Source: Duganella zoogloeoides | Lineage (GTDB): Bacteria; Pseudomonadota; Gammaproteobacteria; Burkholderiales; Burkholderiaceae_D | Length of the DNA stretch: 64,000 nucleotides | NCBI RefSeq assembly: GCF_034479515.1 | Contig: NZ_CP140152.1 | Span: 2,108,001 to 2,172,000, forward strand | Direction: 5' to 3' | In this document: one piece after another, positions 8,862 to 16,410 of the stretch | Numbering within the stretch: the stretch's first letter is position 1 | Layout: each line of letters opens with the position of its first letter | Program-made: the position numbers and the translations under genes | Notes under the pieces: generated by a model | The model's input: the letters and a program-made list of their open reading frames with translations, nothing else | What the model was told of the DNA's origin: nothing | Databases searched by the model: none

Positions 8862-9665
8862 ATGACCAGGAAGCCGCAACAGGTGCTTGTCGCCCCCTTT
8901 GCCACGGCGCTGCCGGCGGCGATTTTCTTTCGCAGCGCACCGATGCCGGTCGATGGCATTTATCCCGCCCATCACCATCCGTGGGGCGAGTTCGTGTATG
9001 CCGTCAATGGCGTGGTGAAGGTGCGGTTCAAGGGCGGGCACTACCTGGTGCCGCCGCAATTCGGCATCTGGCTGCCGCCCGGCGTCGAACACCTGGGACA
9101 GAACCGCAAGGAGGCGTGGCACAGTTCGGTGTACGTGGGTGCTGCGCACTGCGCGAGCTTGCCGGACCGGGTGACCGCGCTGGGCGTTACACCGTTGATA
9201 CGCGAGATGCTTGAACATCTGCGCCAGCATCCGCCGGCCATGCCGCCCATGCCGGACCAGGCGCGCCTGCTGCACGTGCTGGTCGATTTGCTGGCCGGCA
9301 CCGAGCGCATGGGCAGCTATCTGCCCACGTCCACCGATCCGGCGCTGCTCAAGGTGCTGACCCTGCTGGAACGGCATGCTGGCGATGCGCGTTCCGCGGC
9401 GGCGCTTGCGCGGCACGCGGGCGTGAGCGAACGTACCCTGATGCGACGCTGCCAGCGCGACCTGGGTATGACCCTGGCTGCCTGGCGGCAGCGGCTGCGC
9501 GTGGTCCAGGCCATGCCCTTGCTGGCCGAAGGCCAGACCGTCGAGCGCATCGCGCTGGGGCTCGGATACGCCAGCGCCTCGGCCTTTATCACCATGTTCC
9601 GGCGCCTGACGGGGCAAACCCCGGACGAATACCGCAAGCGCACTGCCGGTGCCCCTGCGCGTTGA
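8862..9665 (+). CDS. AraC-family transcriptional regulator with cupin sensor
   Basis: A 267-residue regulator. The N-terminal part is a cupin-like sensing domain with HHHPWGEFVYAVNGVVKVRF and a metal/ligand-type PPGVEHLG. The C-terminal 100 residues hold the two helix-turn-helix units of AraC proteins: ARHAGVSERTLMRRCQRDLG and the second motif VERIALGLGYASASAFITMFRRLTG, ending in TPDEYRKR. The divergent neighbour is an EamA exporter, which is the usual target arrangement for this type of regulator; effector and target remain inferred. Confidence 0.92.
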   Translation: MTRKPQQVLVAPFATALPAAIFFRSAPMPVDGIYPAHHHPWGEFVYAVNGVVKVRFKGGHYLVPPQFGIWLPPGVEHLGQNRKEAWHSSVYVGAAHCASLPDRVTALGVTPLIREMLEHLRQHPPAMPPMPDQARLLHVLVDLLAGTERMGSYLPTSTDPALLKVLTLLERHAGDARSAAALARHAGVSERTLMRRCQRDLGMTLAAWRQRLRVVQAMPLLAEGQTVERIALGLGYASASAFITMFRRLTGQTPDEYRKRTAGAPAR

Positions 9666-9683
9666 GCCGCTTGCGGACCCGCT

Positions 9684-10238
9684 TCAGGTCGCCAAGTGCC
9701 GCAGTTCTTCGAACCGTTCCAGGAACAACGCATACGCGCGCTCCGGTCCCACCGGCACGATGACCGCTTCGGCCGGCGGCGGCAGGTGGCCCCATTCCAT
9801 CCAGGCCGGCGGCAGCAGGTCGCGCAGCTCGGTGGCCATGCACACCAGGTCGGCGTGCTTGATTGCCGGGACGTCGTCCTGGAAGCCGAAGCGGCGCCGC
9901 AGCGCCTGCTTGACGGGGTGCATGCGTTCTTTTACATAGTCCCTACCGAGCATCACCTTGACCGGCGACGGCCAGTCGCCGAGAAATTCCTCGCAGTCGT
10001 GCAGCAGTGCGGCGTACGCGTGTTCGGGCGCTACCAGGCGCGAGCACATGATCGAATGTTCGGCCACCGAGTACCAGGGCCGGGCGGCGCCGCCCCAGCG
10101 CGGCTGCGAGGCCAGGCACAGCGCGATATCGGTGATCGGCAGTCCGGAGGCATCCGGTGCCAGCAGGTTGAGGACGAAGCCGGAGGGCAGCAGGATGGAC
10201 GTGCGGCCATCGGGTTTGTGGGAAGCGTGTTGGGTCAT
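9684..10238 (-). CDS. HD-domain phosphohydrolase (YfbR-like)
   Basis: A 184-residue HD-superfamily protein. The metal-binding residues are visible as His in SVAEHSIM, the HD pair in AALLHDCEEFLGDWPSPVK and a later Asp in IKHADLVC. The spacing and the EFLGD-P-K block match the branch that includes the 5'-deoxynucleotidase YfbR. Activity on nucleoside monophosphates is therefore likely but inferred from the family. The ATG at 10238 (MTQHASHK) is preferred over an upstream extension. It is convergent with the AraC regulator gene, with only about 18 bases between the stop codons. Confidence 0.85.
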   Translation of the reverse strand: MTQHASHKPDGRTSILLPSGFVLNLLAPDASGLPITDIALCLASQPRWGGAARPWYSVAEHSIMCSRLVAPEHAYAALLHDCEEFLGDWPSPVKVMLGRDYVKERMHPVKQALRRRFGFQDDVPAIKHADLVCMATELRDLLPPAWMEWGHLPPPAEAVIVPVGPERAYALFLERFEELRHLAT

Positions 10239-10348
10239 CGCCAGATCGTACACCAGCAGCGAAAATTTTATTTCGGCAACTTAATCGGCAATTTGTCCGA
10301 GTTTTGTCCTACACTATTGATCATGTTCAATCCTTAACCTACGCTTTT

Positions 10349-13300
10349 ATGGCAACCAGACCTTCATACATTTATCAGGGCGGTTCGGCGATGATGCACT
10401 CGCCGCTGCAATTGAAAAACGCCGAGATGTACGGCTTTTTCATCAAGGGCGACAGCGCCCGCCTGCAGGCCACGCTCGACGACACGCTCAACCGCGTGGC
10501 CGGTGCACGGATGCGCTTCAAGGCGATTTCCCCGTACGTGCTCACCACGTTCACGCGTGTTAATCACGCCAATTCGGCGGTGGCGGTGGACCAGGCCAAG
10601 GGCTGGATCACCGAGATCGACATCGTCACCTGGATCATGGTGGGCGCCATGGACGAAGAGGGCGAACTGGCCCACATCTATTACTATCCGGCGCACATTT
10701 TTGTCGATGACGGCATGGCGCTGATCAACGGCCGCGAGCTGTTCGGCTACCCGAAATACCTGTGCGAATACGAGATCCCCACCGCCGGCACCGAGCCGCT
10801 GCGCTGTTCAGTGGCCGCCAAGGGTTTTCAACCGTTTTCGCCGGAGACCCGCATCGCGCTGCATCCGCTGCTGGAAGTGAATGCGACCCACAAGACCGGC
10901 GTCGAAAAGCCCGTGCACAGCGTGCTCGACCTGATCGAGGAAGCCATCACGCTGTTTCTGTCGATCCCCGATTTCTTCAACCTCGACGTGGCGGGGTGGG
11001 ATGACATCATCTCGCTGCTGCGCAATCCGCGCATCGACCAGATTTTTCTCAAGCAGTTCCCCGACAGCGCCGGCATCAAGGCCGTGTACCAGGCCATCCT
11101 GGCGGCGCCTGCCACCATCGAGAAAATCCACGGCGGCAAGCTGCTCGGCTACGAGTACCAGGCCGTGCTGCATGCCTTCGACAGCTTCCCGCTCGACCAG
11201 ACCCTGGGCTTCAAGCTGGGCTCGCAAGAAGCCATCCTGCCGTTCAACCTCAACTTCGATTTCACCGCCCAGCCGGGCGAGGAGCTGATCGACAACTCCA
11301 CCATCGCGCCGCAGAAGATTGCCGTGCTTGGCGGCGGCGTGTCGGCCATGACCGCGGCGTATTACCTGAGCGACCAGCCGGGCTGGCAGAACAACTACGA
11401 CATCACCGTGTACCAACAGGGCTGGCGGCTGGGCGGCAAGGGCGCCAGCGGGCGTAACCCGCAGTACGGCCAGCGCATCGAGGAACACGGCCTGCACATC
11501 TGGTTCGGCTTCTACACCAACGCCTTCAAGATGATCAAGCAAGCGTATGGCAGCTTGCACCGTCCGCCCGGCGCGCCGCTGGCCACCTGGCAGGATGCGT
11601 TCAAGCAGCACGACTACGTGGCGCTGTCGGAAGACGTGCGTGGCCACTGGCGCAACTGGTCGATCGTGTTCCCGACCCTGCCGGGCGTGCCGGGCGAGGG
11701 CGACCAGGAAATCACCTTATGGCAGCTGGCGGTGGCCATGGTCGGCTGGATCGAAAAATGGATCAAGAGCCTCGACCGCCTGACCGAGGCGCTGGACCTG
11801 GAAGACCATCCACACCACACCGGCATCGTGCCCGACTGGCTGTACCACCTGGCCGAGGGCGTGGCCAATACCGTGGGCGAGCTGGCCGACGACTTCAAAT
11901 TGCTGGGCAGCGCCTTGTCGGGCATGGTGGCCAACCTGTCGCCCGATACCCGCCGCCATAGCGCGCTGGAGCACCACGCGCTGGCCGGTGTGATGGCCGG
12001 CGTGCGCTCGCGCCTGCACAGCCGCTACGGCAAGCTGCTGGCGCGCGCGGACAGCGCCAACGCCAGTGACGCCGGCGCCGACATCATGGACGATGTGCGG
12101 CGCCTGTTCATCTGCATCGACCTCGGCACTACTGTCATGAAGGGCGTGTTCGACGACGGCGTGCTCAAGCACGGCTTCGATGTCATCAACGACATCGATT
12201 TCCGCGCCTGGCTGCGCAAGCACGGCGGCAACGAGGAGCTGTCGGTGAATTCGGCGCCGGTGCGCGGCTTCTACGACCTGGTATTCGCCTACGAGGGCGG
12301 CGACTTCGGCAAGCCGAATATCGAGGCTGGCACGCTGCTGCGGGCCATGGCGCGCATTGGCCTCTGCTACAAGGGTGGCATCATGTTCAAGATGCAGGCC
12401 GGCATGGGCGACGTGGTGTTTACGCCGCTGTACGAGGCGCTGGTGGCGCGCGGCGTCAAGTTCAAGTTCTTCCACAAGGTCGAAGAACTGGTGCCGGACG
12501 GGTCACAGATCGGCAGCATCCGCATGACCGAACAGGTAGCCATGGCCGCCGGCCGGGAGTACTACCCGCTGGTGGACGTCAAGGGCCTGGCGTGCTGGCC
12601 AAGCCAGCCTTTGTACGAGCAGCTCGATCCCGACCAGGCCGAGCTGCTGCAAGTCAAGGAAATCAACCTCGAATCGCACTGGACCGACTGGCCGCAGCAG
12701 TACCAGGAGCGCTTCGGCAAGCCGCTGCCCACGCACACGCTCAAGCGCGGCATCGATTTCGACCAGGTGGTGTTCGGCATTTCGATCGGCTCGCTGCCGG
12801 TGCTGTGCCCGCAGTTGCTGGCGCAAAGCCCGGCGCTGCTGGCTACGTCCGAGCAGGTGAAAACGGTGGCGACGCAAGCGTACCAGGTGTGGCTGGACAA
12901 GGATCTGACCCAGATGGGCTGGAGCTATCAGCCCAAGGGCCAGCAACCGGTGCTCAGCGGCTTTACCGAGCCGTACGACACCTGGGCGCCGATGGACCAA
13001 TTGCTGGTGCGCGAAGACTGGCCGGCCGGACTCGAGCCGCGCAACGTCTCGTACTTCTGCAGCGCGCTGACCGTGAGCGACTACCCGCCGGCCACCGACA
13101 CCGGTTTCCCGGCGCGCATGGCGCTGCAAGCGAAGGAGGGCGCGATCAACCAGCTCAGTCACGAGATCGCCGCACTGTGGTCCGCTGCCGGCCCTGCTGG
13201 CGCGTTCCCGTGGCAATGGCTGGTCGATGGCTCGGACGCCACCGGCGTGCAGCGCTTCGACGCCCAGTATTGGCGCGCCAATGTCGATCCGTCGGAGCGT

Positions 13301-13504
13301 TACGTGATGTCGGTGGTGGGGAGCACGAAATATCGGCTGCGCACCGATCAGTCGGGATTCAGCAACCTGTTTTTGACGGGGGACTGGATCAAGACCGGCC
13401 TTAATGCCGGTTGCGTGGAGGCGGCGGTGATGGCGGGGATGCAGACGTCGCGTGCGATCAGTGGATATCCCATTGATATCGACGGCGAAACCGACTTCAT
13501 GTGA
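10349..13504 (+). CDS. Fusion of acetoacetate-decarboxylase-like domain and FAD-dependent amine oxidase/desaturase-like oxidoreductase
   Basis: A 1051-residue two-part protein. Residues 1 to about 300 look like an acetoacetate-decarboxylase-type beta domain (HSPLQLKNAEMYGFFIKG, NGRELFGYPKYLCEYEIP). From about residue 325 a dinucleotide-binding motif IAVLGGGVSAMTAAYYL opens an FAD oxidoreductase part with GWRLGGKGASGRN and EEHGLHIWFGFYTNAFKMI, close to phytoene/zeta-carotene desaturases and amine oxidases, and ending with the FAD-contacting NLFLTGDWIKTGLNAGCVEAA. No signal peptide is seen. I chose the ATG at 10349; the frame is open to a TTG at 10304, and an ATG pair at about 10391 is a further option because no start has a strong ribosome-binding site. 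Substrate unknown. A long hairpin follows the stop. Confidence 0.8.
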   Translation: MATRPSYIYQGGSAMMHSPLQLKNAEMYGFFIKGDSARLQATLDDTLNRVAGARMRFKAISPYVLTTFTRVNHANSAVAVDQAKGWITEIDIVTWIMVGAMDEEGELAHIYYYPAHIFVDDGMALINGRELFGYPKYLCEYEIPTAGTEPLRCSVAAKGFQPFSPETRIALHPLLEVNATHKTGVEKPVHSVLDLIEEAITLFLSIPDFFNLDVAGWDDIISLLRNPRIDQIFLKQFPDSAGIKAVYQAILAAPATIEKIHGGKLLGYEYQAVLHAFDSFPLDQTLGFKLGSQEAILPFNLNFDFTAQPGEELIDNSTIAPQKIAVLGGGVSAMTAAYYLSDQPGWQNNYDITVYQQGWRLGGKGASGRNPQYGQRIEEHGLHIWFGFYTNAFKMIKQAYGSLHRPPGAPLATWQDAFKQHDYVALSEDVRGHWRNWSIVFPTLPGVPGEGDQEITLWQLAVAMVGWIEKWIKSLDRLTEALDLEDHPHHTGIVPDWLYHLAEGVANTVGELADDFKLLGSALSGMVANLSPDTRRHSALEHHALAGVMAGVRSRLHSRYGKLLARADSANASDAGADIMDDVRRLFICIDLGTTVMKGVFDDGVLKHGFDVINDIDFRAWLRKHGGNEELSVNSAPVRGFYDLVFAYEGGDFGKPNIEAGTLLRAMARIGLCYKGGIMFKMQAGMGDVVFTPLYEALVARGVKFKFFHKVEELVPDGSQIGSIRMTEQVAMAAGREYYPLVDVKGLACWPSQPLYEQLDPDQAELLQVKEINLESHWTDWPQQYQERFGKPLPTHTLKRGIDFDQVVFGISIGSLPVLCPQLLAQSPALLATSEQVKTVATQAYQVWLDKDLTQMGWSYQPKGQQPVLSGFTEPYDTWAPMDQLLVREDWPAGLEPRNVSYFCSALTVSDYPPATDTGFPARMALQAKEGAINQLSHEIAALWSAAGPAGAFPWQWLVDGSDATGVQRFDAQYWRANVDPSERYVMSVVGSTKYRLRTDQSGFSNLFLTGDWIKTGLNAGCVEAAVMAGMQTSRAISGYPIDIDGETDFM

Positions 13505-13505
13505 T

Positions 13506-13585
13506 GGAGCGTCAAACGAAGCCTCCAGCGCTTCGTTGCAGCAATTCGTTGCTGGGCCTCGCTCAGAAGGTTCGTTTGGCGCTCC
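13506..13585. terminator. Long imperfect inverted repeat between convergent genes (putative bidirectional terminator)
   Basis: Outer arms GGAGCGTCAAACGAA (13506-13520) and TTCGTTTGGCGCTCC (13571-13585) pair with one mismatch. Inside, CAGCAA and TTGCTG pair around a TTCG tetraloop. It sits exactly between the oxidoreductase stop at 13504 and the oppositely oriented gene ending at 13647. A similar type of element is found at 42443-42540, also between convergent genes. The termination role is inferred from position and folding. Confidence 0.6.
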
Positions 13586-13646
13586 GAAACTTGTGCTCAG
13601 TGCATAAAAAGGGCGCTGGATGCGCCCGTGTTCTGCAGTGGTGTGC

Positions 13647-13952
13647 TTAGCGGCTCTTGCCGGTATTGCTGTCGCCCCTCGCGCCGGCGGCGTTGTAGCG
13701 GTGGGTGGTTTGGGCAGCTGCGGAAGCGGCTTGCTTGCTGTCGTAGTAGCTGCGGCCCAGGTTACCCTGGCGCACGCTCTGCTCGGAACGGGCGGGCTGG
13801 CGGCCGTGTTGTGCGTTGGTGGTGGGGTTGTCGTTGCCGGGATGGCCCACGGCGTGATTACCGCTGTCGGACATGCCCTGTTCCATCGGATCGTAATCGT
13901 CGTGCGGCATGTTGGCGCCGGGTTTGAAACCGCGTTTGTTCGCTTGGTTCAT
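13647..13952 (-). CDS. Small hydrophilic hypothetical protein
   Basis: A 101-residue, very hydrophilic protein rich in Asn, Gln, Ser, Gly and His, with no predicted membrane segment or signal peptide and little hydrophobic core; it is probably disordered. I recognise no family. The ATG at 13952 is preceded by an AGGAG-like site (CCAGGAGAATC on the coding strand), supporting translation. It faces the large oxidoreductase gene across the inverted repeat at 13506-13585. Confidence 0.55.
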   Translation of the reverse strand: MNQANKRGFKPGANMPHDDYDPMEQGMSDSGNHAVGHPGNDNPTTNAQHGRQPARSEQSVRQGNLGRSYYDSKQAASAAAQTTHRYNAAGARGDSNTGKSR

Positions 13953-14178
13953 GATGATTCTCCTGGAAAGGTGCTCAATGAGTGCTGAACTGGCAACGTA
14001 AATTTAACATTGTTATTGCCCGAACTCACATTCTATGCCTTCCCCCTTGCCTCGCGCGTAGGCGCACATGCCGTCCAAATGTAGGAAGCGTCTTGATGAG
14101 CTGGCTCGAAATCTGGGTACGCAAGCGTACAGAGACAGAGAGCGCCACGTGCCACGCTGGCGTATCAAGGAGACTATC

Positions 14179-15261
14179 ATGACCAAACCCATTCCCGACG
14201 TCCGCACCGGCCAGGCGCCCGCCAAGCTGGGCCGCAACGAGTTTCACCTGCAATTCATGCGTTCCTACGCAGATCCGCGCTTTGACGATGTCCATGACGC
14301 GCTGGCCCAGGTCGAGGAAGTCGCCTGGCGCAACTATGACGACAGCCGCAAGGCGCCGGTCACGCAAAAGGCCGGCCCCGGCTTCGCAGATCCTGACTAC
14401 GATATGTCGGTGGAGTGGAAGGCAACGCGCGACCGCCTGATCGAGGCGGAGCGCGTGCAAAAGGATGGCGCCACGCGGTCACGCGTATTGCTGATCAATG
14501 CCTCGGCCCGCAACGACGGTACCTGTCCCGGCGAAATCTCCAAGACCCACCGCATGGTGGAATGGGCGCAGCAGACGCTGGCCCAGTCCGATATCGACAG
14601 CGATGTGCTCGACCTGAGCCTGCTCACCTCCAGCTACGACTTGCACATCCATCCGTGCAAGGGCTGCGTTTCGACCGCGATGCCGCTGTGCCACTGGCCG
14701 TGCACGTGCTACCCGAACCACGCCGAGCGCCAGACCAGCGACTGGATGGCGGAAATCTACGAAAAATGGGTGGCCGCGCACGGCGTGATCATTCTCACGC
14801 CCACCTACTGGTACCAGGCGCCGGCCGTGCTCAAGTCGATGATCGACCGGCTGGTCTGCGCCGATGGCGGCAACCCCGATCCCACCACCACGCATGGCAA
14901 GAAAGCGGCGGAGGCGAAGGCGATCGAACTGGCGGGGTGGGATTATCCCAAGCACCTGGCGGGCCGGGCGTTCGGGCTGGTGGTCCATGGCGACGTGGCC
15001 GGCATCGAAACCCTGCGCCGCAACCTGTCGGACTGGCTGACCTGGATGGGGCTGATCGATGCGGGCAAGCAGTCCACGCTGGACCGCTACATCGGCTACT
15101 ACGAATCGTATGCCGAGAGCCACGAGGTGCTGGACCGCGACCAGGCGTTCCAACAGGAGGTGCGCAACGTGGCGGCCTCGGTGGCGCAGGCGGTCAAATT
15201 GTTGCGTGCCGGGCAGTTGCAGCAGCCGGACGCCGAAGTGCCGCCGGCGCGGCCCAAGTAG
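14179..15261 (+). CDS. Flavodoxin-like NAD(P)H-dependent FMN reductase family protein
   Basis: A 360-residue protein with an N-terminal extension of about 100 residues followed by a flavodoxin-like fold. The FMN phosphate loop is seen as VLLINASARNDGTCPGE, a Cys-containing CKGCVSTAMPLCHWPCTCYPN stretch follows, and the second FMN-binding segment is IILTPTYWYQAPAVLKSMIDR. Such proteins reduce quinones, nitro compounds or FMN with NAD(P)H in the cytoplasm; the exact substrate is unknown. The start at 14179 is fixed by a strong AAGGAG at about 14168. The Cys-rich loop with five Cys is unusual for simple reductases and could bind a metal or be redox active. Confidence 0.85.
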   Translation: MTKPIPDVRTGQAPAKLGRNEFHLQFMRSYADPRFDDVHDALAQVEEVAWRNYDDSRKAPVTQKAGPGFADPDYDMSVEWKATRDRLIEAERVQKDGATRSRVLLINASARNDGTCPGEISKTHRMVEWAQQTLAQSDIDSDVLDLSLLTSSYDLHIHPCKGCVSTAMPLCHWPCTCYPNHAERQTSDWMAEIYEKWVAAHGVIILTPTYWYQAPAVLKSMIDRLVCADGGNPDPTTTHGKKAAEAKAIELAGWDYPKHLAGRAFGLVVHGDVAGIETLRRNLSDWLTWMGLIDAGKQSTLDRYIGYYESYAESHEVLDRDQAFQQEVRNVAASVAQAVKLLRAGQLQQPDAEVPPARPK

Positions 15262-15275
15262 CTCCGGATACTGCT

Positions 15276-15356
15276 TCAGGCCACCGCGTCAAGCCTCAGC
15301 ATCAGGCCACCGCGTCAGGCCGCCGCGTCAAGCCGCCGCTTCAGGCAAGTACGTCA
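15276..15356. repeat. Degenerate GC-rich direct repeats between reductase and psd
   Basis: The 16-base unit TCAGGCCACCGCGTCA occurs at 15276-15291 and 15302-15317 and continues as 12-base variants (GCGTCAGGCCGCC, GCGTCAAGCCGCC, GCTTCAGGC) up to the psd stop codon. It fills the gap between two convergent genes. No coding function is seen. Confidence 0.6.
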
Positions 15357-16199
15357 GGCCAGCGCGGCCATCGCCTCGCCCAGGCGCACCGGGCCGGCCG
15401 GTTGCCAGGCGGGGTTGAAGCACAGCGTGTCTTTCGGGAACAGCATCACCACGGTGGAGCCGAGCAGGAAGCGGCCCAGCTCAGCGCCCTTTTTGAGCAC
15501 GATGTCCTGGTCGTCGTAGGTCCATTCGGTGACCTTGGGCAGGCGCGGCGGGTTGACCAGGCCGTGCCACACGGTGGCCATGCTGCCGACAATGGTGGCG
15601 CCCACCAGCGTCATCACGAACGGGCCGTGGGCCGTATCGAACACGCACACCACGCGCTCGTTGCGGGCGAACAGGCCGGGGATGCCGCGCGCGGTAGTGG
15701 GATTGACCGAGAACAGCTCGCCTGGCACATAGATCATGCGCGTAAGCTTGCCGTCCACCGGCATGTGGATGCGGTGGTAGTCGCGCGGGCTCAGGTACAG
15801 GTTGGCGAAGCTGCCATGTTGAAACTTGGCCGCCAGCGCAGCGTCGCCGCCGACCAGCGCGGTGGTCGAAAACTTGTGGCCCTTGGCCTGGAAAATCTGG
15901 TCGTCCTCGATGGCGCCGAACTGGCTGATGCGGCCATCGACCGGGCAGATGAACGCGGCATCGGCCAGCGGCCGGGCGTCCGGGCGCAAGGCGCGCGTAA
16001 AGAATTCGTTGAAGCTCGGGTAGCTGGCGATGTCCGGATTGAGTGCCTCGCCCATGTTGACGTCGTAACGGCCCACGAACCAGCGGATCAGGCGCGTGGT
16101 CATGGCGCCGCCCTTGGCGCCGGCAACACGGCCGGCGAAGTTGGTCAGCGCTCCCTTGGGAAGCAGGTATTGGGGCAAAACGGCAAGGCGGTCGGACAC
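15354..16199 (-). CDS. psd: Phosphatidylserine decarboxylase proenzyme
   Basis: A 281-residue proenzyme that makes phosphatidylethanolamine from phosphatidylserine at the inner membrane. The self-cleavage site LGST, in GRFLLGSTVVMLFP, is present near residue 247; cleavage gives a beta chain and a small alpha chain with an N-terminal pyruvoyl group from the Ser. Other family blocks are FNEFFTRAL, the PVDGRISQFG substrate loop and SPRDYHRIHMP. The start is probably the GTG at 16199 (VSDRLAVLPQYLLPKG), which aligns with the normal N-terminus of betaproteobacterial Psd; the frame is open to 16268. It is divergent from the TonB-dependent receptor gene. Confidence 0.95.
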   Translation of the reverse strand: MSDRLAVLPQYLLPKGALTNFAGRVAGAKGGAMTTRLIRWFVGRYDVNMGEALNPDIASYPSFNEFFTRALRPDARPLADAAFICPVDGRISQFGAIEDDQIFQAKGHKFSTTALVGGDAALAAKFQHGSFANLYLSPRDYHRIHMPVDGKLTRMIYVPGELFSVNPTTARGIPGLFARNERVVCVFDTAHGPFVMTLVGATIVGSMATVWHGLVNPPRLPKVTEWTYDDQDIVLKKGAELGRFLLGSTVVMLFPKDTLCFNPAWQPAGPVRLGEAMAALA

Positions 16200-16410
16200 G
16201 ATGGCATTCCAATAACGAAGAGACGATCGCGCATTATAAACGGATCGCCTCTGTTGTAGCGAAGTCACGCGCAGGTGAGATTTTTACCAAACTCCGTTAT
16301 GAAATTTCGCCAAACCGGCGCGTGGACGCAACAGTAGTGCCCTAATTCATCAATGTTTAACATGGGCAATGCATAATGACGCATCCCATCGTCTATCTCC
16401 TGGTCATCCC

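Noticed and set aside
15276..15356. CRISPR-like array
   Set aside because: The repeats are short, degenerate and contiguous without unique spacers, and no cas gene is near.
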